Position numbers and translations under genes: made by a program. The notes under the pieces were generated by a model. The model had not been told where the DNA came from, did no database searches, and was given only the letters and a program-made list of their open reading frames with translations. Below, in pieces: positions 1-8,943 of a DNA stretch of 37,291 nt (position 1 is the stretch's first letter; each line of letters begins with the position of its first letter). The stretch lies in NCBI GenBank assembly GCA_027324255.1, contig DAHVTI010000164.1, positions 1 through 37,291 on the forward strand, read 5' to 3'. Source of the DNA: Bryobacterales bacterium. Its GTDB lineage: Bacteria > Acidobacteriota > Terriglobia > Bryobacterales > Bryobacteraceae.

Positions 1-2176
1 GGAGGCGCGGGTGTGGGAGCGGCTGGAGCGGGAGATGGGGATCATCGAGGAGGTCGGCTACGCCGAGTACTTCCTGGTGTTCGCCGATATCGTGGAGTGG
101 TGCGGGCGGCAGGGGATTGCGACGCTGGCGCGGGGGTCGGCGGCGGGCAGCCTGGTGTGCTACCTGCTGGGGATCTCGAACGTGTGCCCGTTCCGCTTCG
201 GGCTGTGCTTCGAGCGTTTTTTGAACCGGGAGCGGATGCAGTTCGCCAAGCTGGCGGACATCGACCTGGACCTGCCGTGGGACCGGCGGGACGAGGTGAT
301 CCAATACGTCTTCGACCGCTACGGGCGGGAGCACGTGGCGATGATCGGAGCGGTGCACACGTTCCAGGGGCGGTCGGCCGTGGCGGAGATCGCGAAGGTG
401 TACGGGATTCCGGAGAGAGAAGCCCGGCGCTTCACGGAGCACCTGCCGTGGCACCGGGGCGACGCCGGGGCGGCGGTGCGGGAGACGCCAGAGTGCCGGA
501 ATCTGCCGTACCAGGAAGAGCCGTACAAGACGGTGCTGGCGATGGCGGGCAGCCTGGACGGCATTCCGCGGCACTTCGCGATGCACCCGTGCGGGCTGGT
601 GGTGTCGGGCGGTGTGATTGCGGACCGCATGCCGCTGTTCGAGTCGTCGAAGGGCCTCCTGACCACGCACTACGCGATGGACGATGTAGAGGAACTGGGG
701 CTGCTGAAGCTGGACCTACTGGGGCAGGCGGGGTTGAGCGTGCTGCGCGACACGCTCGAGAACCTGGACGAGAACGGGCGGGAACGGGTGGACCTGGAAA
801 AGCTGGACTGGGGGGACGGGGAGACTTGGGACGCGATCGCCGAGGGGCGGGCGCGCGGGGTGTTCCACATCGAGTCTCCGGCGATGACGAGCCTGCTCGT
901 CATGACGAACTGCCGGGACATCGACTGCCTGACGGCGGTGGAGTCGATCATCCGGCCGGGGGCGGCGAACGAGGGCAAGAAGCGGGCCTACGCGCGGCGG
1001 CACCAGGGGCTGGAGCCGGCGGCGTTCGCGCATCCGTCGCTGGAGCCGCTGCTGGCCGACACCTACGGGCTGATGGCGTTCGAGGAGCACATTCTGCTGG
1101 TGGCGAACGGCTTTGCAGGGATGCCGTGGGGCCGGGCGGACCTGCTACGGCGGGCGCTGGTGAAGAACCGCGACCGGGATCGGATTGAGGCGTTAGGAGA
1201 AGAGTTCCGCGAGGCGGCGCGCGGGCTGGGGCGGACGGAGGAAGAGACGGGGCGCGTGTGGGAGATGCTGCGCGACTTCGCGGGCTACATGTTCAACAAG
1301 GCGCATTCGGCGGCCTATGCGGTGGAGGCGTACTCGGGGGCGTGGCTGAAAACGCGCTACCCGGTGGAGTTCCTGGCGGCGGTGCTGACGTCGCGGCGCG
1401 GGTTTTATTCGCCGCTGCTGTACGTGCTGGAGGCGCTAAGAAACGGCGCGCGGTTCCTGCCGCCGGACCTGCACGAATCGGACACGCGGCGGTTCCTGGT
1501 GCGGGGCGCGGCCATTCTATTGCCGCTCGACCAGGTGCGCGGGCTGACACAGGCGTGCCTGGAGCGGATCGGGGAGAAGCGGCCGTTCCGCGACGTGGGC
1601 GATTTCTTCCGTCATGCGAAGCCGGGCAGAAGTGAGTGGCTGGCGCTATTGAAGGCGGGCACGCTGGACGCGCTGGGCGAGCCGCGCGGGCGGCTGTTCT
1701 GGCGGCTGCAGCGGCTGGAGGCGTCGGCGCAGGCGGAGCGCAAGCCGCTGCTGGAGCCGGACTTGCCGGAGTCGTTCGAGGCGACGCCGGAGGTGCGGGC
1801 GCGGTGGGAACACGAGGTGCTGGGCTTCCCGGTGAGCGTGCATCCGCTGGAGTACTTCGCGCCGAAACTCGACTGGCGGCGGTTCCTGACGGCGGAGGAG
1901 CTGACGCGGCGGCAGCAGGATATGTACGGGAAACAGGTGCGGGTGGCGGGGCTGGTGGTGGCGGACCGGCATCATCCGACCGACAACGGGACGATGAAGT
2001 TCCTGACGCTGGCCGACCACACGGGCTTCCTGGAGGTATCGCTGTTCGCGCAGGTGTATCGCGACTACGGGCACCTGACGGTGCAGCCGGTGGTGGCGGT
2101 GGAGGCGGTGGTGGACCCGTTCGACAACCGGCGGGGGTTCGCGCTGAACGGGCAGCGGGTGCTGCGTCATTCGTAG
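1..2176 (+). CDS. dnaE: DNA polymerase III alpha subunit family protein (DnaE; possibly DnaE2/ImuC-like), 5' truncated by window edge
   Basis: ORF 11..2176; motifs ARGSAAGSLVCYLLGI, ADIDLDLPWDRRDEVIQYVFDRYG, FNKAHSAAYA, and a C-terminal OB-like segment (VRVAGLVV...FLTLADHTGFLEVSLF). Confidence 0.9.
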   Translation, partial: EARVWERLEREMGIIEEVGYAEYFLVFADIVEWCGRQGIATLARGSAAGSLVCYLLGISNVCPFRFGLCFERFLNRERMQFAKLADIDLDLPWDRRDEVIQYVFDRYGREHVAMIGAVHTFQGRSAVAEIAKVYGIPEREARRFTEHLPWHRGDAGAAVRETPECRNLPYQEEPYKTVLAMAGSLDGIPRHFAMHPCGLVVSGGVIADRMPLFESSKGLLTTHYAMDDVEELGLLKLDLLGQAGLSVLRDTLENLDENGRERVDLEKLDWGDGETWDAIAEGRARGVFHIESPAMTSLLVMTNCRDIDCLTAVESIIRPGAANEGKKRAYARRHQGLEPAAFAHPSLEPLLADTYGLMAFEEHILLVANGFAGMPWGRADLLRRALVKNRDRDRIEALGEEFREAARGLGRTEEETGRVWEMLRDFAGYMFNKAHSAAYAVEAYSGAWLKTRYPVEFLAAVLTSRRGFYSPLLYVLEALRNGARFLPPDLHESDTRRFLVRGAAILLPLDQVRGLTQACLERIGEKRPFRDVGDFFRHAKPGRSEWLALLKAGTLDALGEPRGRLFWRLQRLEASAQAERKPLLEPDLPESFEATPEVRARWEHEVLGFPVSVHPLEYFAPKLDWRRFLTAEELTRRQQDMYGKQVRVAGLVVADRHHPTDNGTMKFLTLADHTGFLEVSLFAQVYRDYGHLTVQPVVAVEAVVDPFDNRRGFALNGQRVLRHS

Positions 2177-4698
2177 CGCAGGGCGAGGACGGGGTCGATG
2201 CGGCTGGCGCAGCGCGCGGGGATGAGGCCGGCGACGGCGGCGACGGTGACGAGGAGGAGGATGGAGACGCCGGCGCTCCAGGGGTCGCGGGGCTCGATGC
2301 CGTAGAGCTGGGTGGCGACGAGCTTGCCGAGAGCGAGGGCGGCGGGAACGCCTATGACGAGTCCGGCGGCGAGGAGGATGAGCACCTCGCGCAGGATGGC
2401 CCAGAGGACCCAGGCGGGCTGGGCGCCGAGGGCGAGGCGGATGCCCATCTCCTTCCTGCGACGGGCGACGGCGAAGGCCATGACGCCGTAGACGCCGATG
2501 GCGGCGAGGATGGTAGCCAGCAGGCCGAAGCCGGCGGAGAGCAGGGCGATGAGGCGTTCGGTCATGAGGGTCTCGTCGAGCTGGGCGGCGAGGGTTTTCA
2601 TGCCGGAGACAGGGAGGGCGGGGTCGAGGCTCTTCACTTGGTTGCGGAGCAGTCCGTAAGCGGTGCGTGAGTCCATGAAGGTGCGGACGTAGAAGGCGGC
2701 GCTGTTCTTGTCCCAGGCGGGCACGAAGACCTGGCGGTGAGTGCCTTCGCGGGGGCCTTCGAAGAGCGTATTGCCCACCACGCCAATGATCTCGACATCG
2801 AGCTTGGTGTCCGGACCGCCGCCCCAGCCGAGGTGGCGGCCGACGGCGCTCTGGCCGGGGAAGAAGTGGTCGGCGAATTCGCGGTTGACGATGGCCACCT
2901 TGGGCAGCACCATATCGGGGTCCCCCTGGGCGGGGGTGGATTCAGGTTTGTCGTGGAGATCGAAATCGCGGCCCTCCTGGAGGGGGATGCCCATGGTATG
3001 GAAGTAGCCGGGGGAGAGGGCGTTCATGAAGGCCTGCATATCCTCGCCGTCGGTGGCCTTGTGGCCTTCGACAGACATGGTGCTATCCCATTCATTGCCG
3101 GCCAGGAGGGAGACCGCGGCGTGGGCAGCGGACTTCACTCCGGGGGTGGAGCGCAACTGGTCGAGCAGACGGCGGTAAAGATCCTCGGTGCGGGGACCGT
3201 CATAGCCGTTGAGCGCGGGAGAGAGGCGGAAGGTGATGAGGTTGTCCATGTCGCGGAACCCGGTCTCCTTCTGCTGGAGGTTGTGAAGGCTGCGGAGGAA
3301 CAAGCCGGAGCCGAACAACAGGAGGAAGCTGAGCGCGACCTGGGCGGCGACAAGGCCTTTCTTCAGGCGGACCGAGCCGCCGGAGCCGGCGATGGAGCCA
3401 ACGGTGTCCTTGAGAGTGGAGGCGAGGTCGGGGCGGCTGGCGCGGAGGGCGGGCACCATGCCGAAGAGCAGGGCGGTGAGGCAGGTGAGGGAGAGAGTAA
3501 AGAGAAGGATGCGCCAGTCGGGATTGGGCTGGATGAGGATCGGATTGCCTTCACTGGGGACCATGGCGAGGAGGACGCGGGTCATGAGGACGGCGAGGAA
3601 GACGCCGGCAGCGGCGCCGGCGGTGGAGAGCACGAGGCTTTCGACGAGCAACTGGCGGACGAGCTGCCAGCGGGTGGCGCCGATGGACAGTCGCACGGCG
3701 ATCTCCTTTTGCCGGGCGAAGGCGCGAGCGATGAGGAGGTTGGCAACGTTGGCGCAGGCGATGAGGAGGACTAGGCCGACCATGCACATCAGGACAATGA
3801 GGGGCTTGGAGAAGTCGTTGCGGAGGTCGGAGTAGCCGGTGGCGGCTTTTTCGAGGTGGATGGTGCCTTGGAGGAAGCGGTCGCGGAGGTACTTGGACCA
3901 GTCCTTGGCCGACGGTAGGGTGACCTCGTATTCGCGGATCTGGCGGAAGAGGCCCTGCAGCGGCGCGCGGGCGGACACGACGGTGTAGCCGGGCTTGAGG
4001 CGGGCGAAGACCTGGATCCAGCGGTAGCGGCGGTCGTCGAGGTGCACGCGGGTCCACTCGGGCGCCATGGCGTCCTTCATGAGCACGGGGACGCGCACCT
4101 GAACGGCGCGGGAGGGATCGATGCCGGCGAAGCCGCGGGCGGAGACGCCGACGATGGTCATGGGGTAGTTGTTGATGAGCACCTTGCGGCCGATGACGCC
4201 GGGGTCGCCGTTGAAGCGGGCGATCCAATAGTCGTAGCCGAGGACGGGGTGGCCCATGTAGAGGCGGTCGTCTTCGCGGGAGTTAAAGACGCGCCCGAGG
4301 GCCGGCTTGACGCCGAGCATGGTGAAGTAGTTGCCGGAGACCGGTTCGGCGCTGACGCGCTCGGTTTGGTTGTCGACGCTGAAGGAGGCGGAGACCAAGC
4401 GTCGGCAGAGGACCTCGGCCAGGGGGGCGGCCTTCTGCTGGTAGTCCTGATAGATGGGATAGGAGTGCATGCGGGAACCCATGTTGCTGCCGCTGTGGGT
4501 GCCGCGCTGGTAAAGCATGACCAGCTCGCCGGGATTCTTGACCGGGAGGTCCCGGAGGAGGAGCTGATCGAGGAGGGTAAAGATGGCGGTGTTGGCGCCG
4601 ATGCCCAAGGCGAGCGAAAGGATGGCGATGACGGCGAAGAGGGGACTGCGCGCCAGGGCGCGGAAGGAGAAGCGCAAATCAGCCCATGCGGTGCCCAT
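2167..4698 (-). CDS. ABC transporter permease, MacB/FtsX type (acidobacterial duplicated orphan permease-like)
   Basis: ORF 2167..4749; start placed at MGTAWADLRFSFRALARSPLFAVIAILSLALGIGANTAIFTLLDQ; two FtsX-like membrane modules, no ATPase gene adjacent. Confidence 0.9.
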   Translation of the reverse strand: MGTAWADLRFSFRALARSPLFAVIAILSLALGIGANTAIFTLLDQLLLRDLPVKNPGELVMLYQRGTHSGSNMGSRMHSYPIYQDYQQKAAPLAEVLCRRLVSASFSVDNQTERVSAEPVSGNYFTMLGVKPALGRVFNSREDDRLYMGHPVLGYDYWIARFNGDPGVIGRKVLINNYPMTIVGVSARGFAGIDPSRAVQVRVPVLMKDAMAPEWTRVHLDDRRYRWIQVFARLKPGYTVVSARAPLQGLFRQIREYEVTLPSAKDWSKYLRDRFLQGTIHLEKAATGYSDLRNDFSKPLIVLMCMVGLVLLIACANVANLLIARAFARQKEIAVRLSIGATRWQLVRQLLVESLVLSTAGAAAGVFLAVLMTRVLLAMVPSEGNPILIQPNPDWRILLFTLSLTCLTALLFGMVPALRASRPDLASTLKDTVGSIAGSGGSVRLKKGLVAAQVALSFLLLFGSGLFLRSLHNLQQKETGFRDMDNLITFRLSPALNGYDGPRTEDLYRRLLDQLRSTPGVKSAAHAAVSLLAGNEWDSTMSVEGHKATDGEDMQAFMNALSPGYFHTMGIPLQEGRDFDLHDKPESTPAQGDPDMVLPKVAIVNREFADHFFPGQSAVGRHLGWGGGPDTKLDVEIIGVVGNTLFEGPREGTHRQVFVPAWDKNSAAFYVRTFMDSRTAYGLLRNQVKSLDPALPVSGMKTLAAQLDETLMTERLIALLSAGFGLLATILAAIGVYGVMAFAVARRRKEMGIRLALGAQPAWVLWAILREVLILLAAGLVIGVPAALALGKLVATQLYGIEPRDPWSAGVSILLLVTVAAVAGLIPARCASRIDPVLALRYE

Positions 4699-4759
4699 GG
4701 ATATGAATACGACTGGCTCCTGATCCGGTTCGGCCGGACCGTGTAACAAATTGGGCGGG

Positions 4760-5611
4760 CTAGACGCGGTAGCAGCCGAGGACGCGGAGCATGTCGGCGA
4801 GCTCGTCCAGGTGGCCGAGGGCGCGCTGGACCCGCTCTTCCTCGACGCTGCCCAGGAGGTCTAGGTAGAAGAGGTACTCCCAGGGTCGGCCGCGGAGGGG
4901 GCGCGATTCGATCTTGGCCAAGGAGATGTCGCGCAGGGCGAAGGCGCTGAGGGCCTTGAAGAGGGAGCCGGGCTGGTTGCGGGTGGTGAAGACGAGGGAG
5001 GTCTTCCAGTTTTTCTTGGCGGCTTCCTTGAGAGGGAGGGCGGGCTGGTCCATGCGGCGGAGCAGGACGAAACGGGTGAAGTTCTGGCGGTCGTCCTCGA
5101 TGGAGCGGCGGAGGATGCGGGCGCCGTAGATGTCGGCGGAGACGGCGGAGGCGATGGCGGCGGCGTCGCGGAGACCTTCGGCGATGACCATTTTGACGCT
5201 GCCGGCGGTGTCGTAGAAGGGGGTGCGCTCCATTTGGGGGTTGGCGGCGAGGAAGTGGAGGCACTGGTTGAGGGCCACGGGATGAGAGAACACGCGGCGA
5301 ATATGTTTAAAGGGCACGCCGGGAGCGGCAATCAGGTTGTGGACGATGCGGACGTTCGTTTCGGCGACGATGCGGAAATCGAAGTGGAGGAGGTGGTCGT
5401 AGTTTTCGTGGACGGAGCCGTGGAGGGTGTTTTCAATGGGGATGACGGCGGCGTCGACGGTGCCGTCGCGGAGGGCGGAGAAGGCCTCCTCGAAGCGCTG
5501 GCAGGGGTGGACGGGGACGCGAGGGCCGAGGAGGCGCATGCAGGCTTCGTGGCTGAAGGCTCCGAGTTCGCCCTGGAAGGAGAGCCGGGGCAGCTTAGTA
5601 CTGGAGGTCAT
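4760..5611 (-). CDS. pheA: Prephenate dehydratase with ACT domain
   Basis: 283 aa; SFQGELGAFSHEA start, FEEAFSALRDGTVDAAVIPIENTLHGSVHENYD, ACT-type GSLFKALSAFALRDISLAKIESRP. Confidence 0.93.
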   Translation of the reverse strand: MTSSTKLPRLSFQGELGAFSHEACMRLLGPRVPVHPCQRFEEAFSALRDGTVDAAVIPIENTLHGSVHENYDHLLHFDFRIVAETNVRIVHNLIAAPGVPFKHIRRVFSHPVALNQCLHFLAANPQMERTPFYDTAGSVKMVIAEGLRDAAAIASAVSADIYGARILRRSIEDDRQNFTRFVLLRRMDQPALPLKEAAKKNWKTSLVFTTRNQPGSLFKALSAFALRDISLAKIESRPLRGRPWEYLFYLDLLGSVEEERVQRALGHLDELADMLRVLGCYRV

Positions 5612-5683
5612 AGGCCTACTCCGTTTGTGTTTTCGTACTACAGATCAACCTTAGTGTTTCGGAAAACAGGACTAAGACTTGCA

Positions 5684-5705
5684 TCTGTTCCGAATTCAGA
5701 ACAGA
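5684..5705. promoter_or_regulatory. Palindromic operator candidate upstream of XRE gene
   Basis: TCTGTTCCGAATTCAGAACAGA, 22 bp with one mismatched pair; shares TGTTCYGAWTWCAGAACA with the 7166 site. Confidence 0.65.
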
Positions 5706-5833
5706 ATCGAATTAGGAGAGTGCGCGAACGGTCGGTCAAGTCAGGCCAACTTACTGGCAGATATTGACTTAGCGGCACGAACCCGATCCCGGATGGAGAT
5801 GCGGGAAGTCTGCGAAACGAACCTGATCATATC

Positions 5834-6640
5834 ATGGAAGAGGCTGGCCAGAGACTGAAGCGGGCGCGGGAACGGCTAAGCCTCAAGTACCGGGATGTGG
5901 AGGAGTACAGCCAGCGGATCGCCGACCGGTACAGGAACAACGAGTTCAGCATCTCGATCAGCCGGCTGTCGGACTTCGAGAACCGGGGGGCGTTGCCAAG
6001 TATCTACAAGCTGTATTCGCTGTGCGCGATCTACCGGTTGGAGATGGGGGAGGTGATGCGGTGGTTTGGGGTGGATCCCTCGCTGATGCCGTCGGATGCG
6101 GCGGGGATCGCCTCGGAGCGGACGCATCTGGTCGGGTTCGGGCGGGAGGGGATGGCGAGGGTGATGTCGGGGGAGATCCAGGTGCCGTTGTCGCTGGACC
6201 CGGGGCTGGATTTACAGAAGACAACGTTCCTGAGCCGGTTCATCCAGAGCTGGGGCGTGCTGCCGCTGATGCTGGTAAGCGCTTATGAGCCTAAGAGTTA
6301 CCAGTATGCACTGATCGGCTCGGAGGACTGGTTCATGTTTCCCATCCTGCAGCCGGGCAGCCTGGTGCTGATCGACGACACGCAGAAGAAGGTGGCAGAG
6401 GAAGGCTGGAGCGGGGAGCACGACCGGCCCATCTACCTACTGGAGCACCGGGAGGGGTGGCTGTGCGCGTGGTGCGACGTGCGGGAAGAGCGGCTGATTG
6501 CGCTGCCGCATCCTTCCGGGCAGGACAGCCCGCTGGTGTTCACGGCGGCCGGGGAGGTGGAGGTGGTGGGGCAGGTGATAGGGGTGGCGAACCGGTTCCG
6601 GCCGATGGCTAGGCCGCGGAATCGCGCAGGAGGAGGGTGA
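5834..6640 (+). CDS. XRE-family helix-turn-helix regulator with LexA/CI (S24)-like C-terminal domain lacking an obvious Ser/Lys dyad
   Basis: N-terminal HTH (LKRARERLSLKYRDVEEYSQRIADRYR...ISRLSDFENRGALPSIYKLYSLCAIYRLEMGEVMRWFG); C-terminal FPILQPGSLVLIDDTQ...RPIYLLEHREGWLCAWCDV...EVEVVGQVIGVANRF resembles the S24 fold. Confidence 0.8.
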   Translation: MEEAGQRLKRARERLSLKYRDVEEYSQRIADRYRNNEFSISISRLSDFENRGALPSIYKLYSLCAIYRLEMGEVMRWFGVDPSLMPSDAAGIASERTHLVGFGREGMARVMSGEIQVPLSLDPGLDLQKTTFLSRFIQSWGVLPLMLVSAYEPKSYQYALIGSEDWFMFPILQPGSLVLIDDTQKKVAEEGWSGEHDRPIYLLEHREGWLCAWCDVREERLIALPHPSGQDSPLVFTAAGEVEVVGQVIGVANRFRPMARPRNRAGGG

Positions 6641-7043
6641 GGAGAACTTCCAGGTTAGCCTGGAAGAGTTCGTGCTCGGCGGGGTTGGCCCAGGCGGGGG
6701 CCATGCTGAGGTAGGGGCGGAGGCGCAACCAGTTCTCGGCCAAGGTCTTGCGGCTGGCGGGTAGGCTGGTGAAGTAGAGGGCGAGGTCGGCGGTTTGCTG
6801 CTCCAGGCTCATCTCGAGCCATTCGCGAAAGACGCGGCCGTGACTATCGCGCAGGGCGGAATCGGCGGCGACTTCCCCGAACAGCAGGGTGAGGCCGTGA
6901 TGCTCGTAGCGGCCGGTGTTGACGTTGCGGAGAGATGTCAGATAGACGATGCGGCCGTAGGTGGAAGGGATCTGGGCGAGAGTCCGCCTCCAAAGATCCT
7001 CAGCGGGGCGCCGTGCGTTCTCCATGCCGAGTTGCCTGAACAC
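6609..7043 (-). CDS. Hypothetical protein, 144 aa, convergent with and overlapping the end of the XRE gene
   Basis: ORF with coherent sequence (DLWRRTLAQIPSTYGRIVYLTSLRNVNTGRYEHHGL); occupies a region with no better alternative ORF. Confidence 0.7.
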   Translation of the reverse strand: MFRQLGMENARRPAEDLWRRTLAQIPSTYGRIVYLTSLRNVNTGRYEHHGLTLLFGEVAADSALRDSHGRVFREWLEMSLEQQTADLALYFTSLPASRKTLAENWLRLRPYLSMAPAWANPAEHELFQANLEVLLTLLLRDSAA

Positions 7044-7165
7044 TCTAGACGGGTGACCTCATGCGACCGGATGGCCCGGACACGAGGAGCCGGGCGAAGT
7101 ATCATTATGCTCCAAACGCGCCGCGGGAGGAAGCCTTTTCCGAATTCACTACAAACCCGCCGCCG

Positions 7166-7183
7166 TGTTCTGATTACAGAACA
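7166..7183. promoter_or_regulatory. Palindromic operator candidate upstream of small peptide gene
   Basis: TGTTCTGATTACAGAACA; same motif as at 5686-5703. Confidence 0.65.
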
Positions 7184-7265
7184 ATTCAGCCCAAAATCGC
7201 AAACCGGCAAAAATCCGGGTTACGCTTTGCTCGGAATCCAACATTCCACCAAAGGAGCAACCCCA

Positions 7266-7382
7266 ATGAAACGCCTTCTGGCCATCTTTCTTCTGTCCCT
7301 CGCCACGGTCACCCTGGCCGCCCCGGTCGCCCAGGACCCGGTCCCCAGCTGCCAGCCGTGCCCGGTTCCCCCCATCCGGTGA
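7266..7382 (+). CDS. Small secreted peptide (38 aa): MKRLLAIFLLSLATVTLAAPVAQDPVPSCQPCPVPPIR
   Basis: Purine-rich AAAGGAGCAACCCCA upstream of ATG at 7266; classic Sec signal peptide followed by a short Pro/Cys-rich tail with CxxC. Confidence 0.6.
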   Translation: MKRLLAIFLLSLATVTLAAPVAQDPVPSCQPCPVPPIR

Positions 7383-7537
7383 GCCCGGCCGGCGTGCGGG
7401 GCGCCTGATGCACGCGTCCCGCACTGATCTCTCGCGCTTGCCGAACTGCGAGGCCGGCGGGCCAGGCGCCCTTGGCGGACCGGCTCGCGGCGCCCCTGCT
7501 AGAATCGGGGGGAAAGCGCGAGAGGTGATCTGGAGCG

Positions 7538-8329
7538 ATGGGAGCCGCCGGCCCTTGGGAAATAACGTTCTGGTACGCGAGCCTGCTGGCGAAGGCGGGG
7601 CTGCTGGGCAGGCTGGTCTGGCTCCGCCTGGCGAGAGAGTATCCCGCCATCAGCGCCTTCCTGGCACTGCAACTGGTTCGGACCTTGTGGCTGATGCAGT
7701 ACTCCACAGCGTCCAACGAGTACAGCTACGGGTGGCTTTTCACCGAGCCCCTGCTGATCCTCAGTAGGGCCCTGGTGATGTTCGAGCTGTACGAAAAGAT
7801 TCTGGCGGGCTATCGCGGACTATCCTTTCTGAGCCGGGGGACGATGGCAGCGGTGCTGACGGCCAGCCTGACGCTGGCCTTAGCGGCGAACTATCCGGCG
7901 TTCACCTCCCACCGCGACTTCTCCAAGTGGATGAACCTGGTGTTCCTGTTCGAGACGACAGTGTACTCCGGCGTGCTGGTCTTCATCGTCGCCCTCGTCG
8001 CCTTCATGCTCTGGTTCCCGGCGCAGGTGAAAAAAAACGTGCTGGTGCATTGCTGCGCCTTTTCGGCGTATTTCGTCGTCTCGAGCGCCTCGGTCTACCT
8101 GCGCCAGATCGACGTGGCGGAATGGGGGAGGCTGTCGAGTTCCTGGCGGATGTTGGCGGCCGACATCATCATGGCGCTGTGGATCCTGTTGATTACAAAG
8201 CGCGGCGAGCACGAAGCCACGGGTATCGCACTGCGTTTTGCGCCGGACAGCCGGGAGCGGCTGCTGAAGCAATTGGACGACCTGAACCGCGCGCTGGAAT
8301 CCCGGAGGCGGCAAACCCCCGCGGGGTAA
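7538..8329 (+). CDS. Hypothetical integral membrane protein (about 6-7 TM), 263 aa
   Basis: Several long hydrophobic segments (MAAVLTASLTLALAANY, VLVFIVALVAFMLWF, AADIIMALWILLI) and a polar C-terminal tail. Confidence 0.75.
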   Translation: MGAAGPWEITFWYASLLAKAGLLGRLVWLRLAREYPAISAFLALQLVRTLWLMQYSTASNEYSYGWLFTEPLLILSRALVMFELYEKILAGYRGLSFLSRGTMAAVLTASLTLALAANYPAFTSHRDFSKWMNLVFLFETTVYSGVLVFIVALVAFMLWFPAQVKKNVLVHCCAFSAYFVVSSASVYLRQIDVAEWGRLSSSWRMLAADIIMALWILLITKRGEHEATGIALRFAPDSRERLLKQLDDLNRALESRRRQTPAG

Positions 8330-8423
8330 TTCCGGGGCGGCGCGGCAGATTTTCATATTCTTTTCTTGCCTGTCCGCCGGATGCACGTTACGATAATCAC
8401 AGCCGAAAGGTATTCGTAACACC

Positions 8424-8939
8424 ATGACGCAGGTTGTCACTATCATCCTGACGGCGGCCGGCTTGACAGCGGGGCTGACCTGGCTCTTCTGGCGGCTCGC
8501 GCTGCCCGCGCCTTATCTCTCCTTCTCACCCGACTGGTGGGAGCATTTTTCGGCGGAGCGATATCTTCCGCTGGCGCATCTGTTGCGAGAGGAGGATTTT
8601 GCCTTCTTGCGGACGCAGCCGGGCTATCATCCGGAGCTGGGGCGGCAGTTGCGGCGGCGCCGGATAGGCATCTGCCGGGCATATCTTTCGGAGATCCGGC
8701 AGGATTTCCTGCGGCTGCAGGGCATAGGCCAGGCGCTGCTGGCGGCGGGCCAGGCGGAGCCTGAGTTGCAGGAGCTGCTTTTCCGGCAGCGGATTCGTTT
8801 TACGCAAAGCTGGTGGAGCGTGAGGGTGCAGCTCGAGATGCAGCGTTTCGGGCTGGGCCGGGTGGACTTCGCGGGCCTGATCGGAACGCTGGATGCTTCG
8901 GCGAGCCAGCTAAGGCCGGCGCTGTCGCCCGCGCTGTAA
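8424..8939 (+). CDS. Hypothetical membrane-anchored protein, 171 aa
   Basis: N-terminal TM segment VVTIILTAAGLTAGLTWLFWRLAL; ORF fills the intergenic space between 7538..8329 and 8944..9678. Confidence 0.7.
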   Translation: MTQVVTIILTAAGLTAGLTWLFWRLALPAPYLSFSPDWWEHFSAERYLPLAHLLREEDFAFLRTQPGYHPELGRQLRRRRIGICRAYLSEIRQDFLRLQGIGQALLAAGQAEPELQELLFRQRIRFTQSWWSVRVQLEMQRFGLGRVDFAGLIGTLDASASQLRPALSPAL

Positions 8940-8943
8940 TCGA

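Noticed and set aside
2167-2176. 10-bp convergent overlap of dnaE and permease stop codons
   Set aside because: Ordinary tail-to-tail packing in compact genomes.
4042-4746. Plus-strand ORF of 234 aa opposite the permease
   Set aside because: Shadow ORF of the recognisable minus-strand FtsX/MacB permease.
1-7183. SOS link between the DnaE-family polymerase and the LexA-like XRE regulator
   Set aside because: No operator of the shared type is visible next to the polymerase, its start is outside the window, and no imuA/imuB or lexA is seen.
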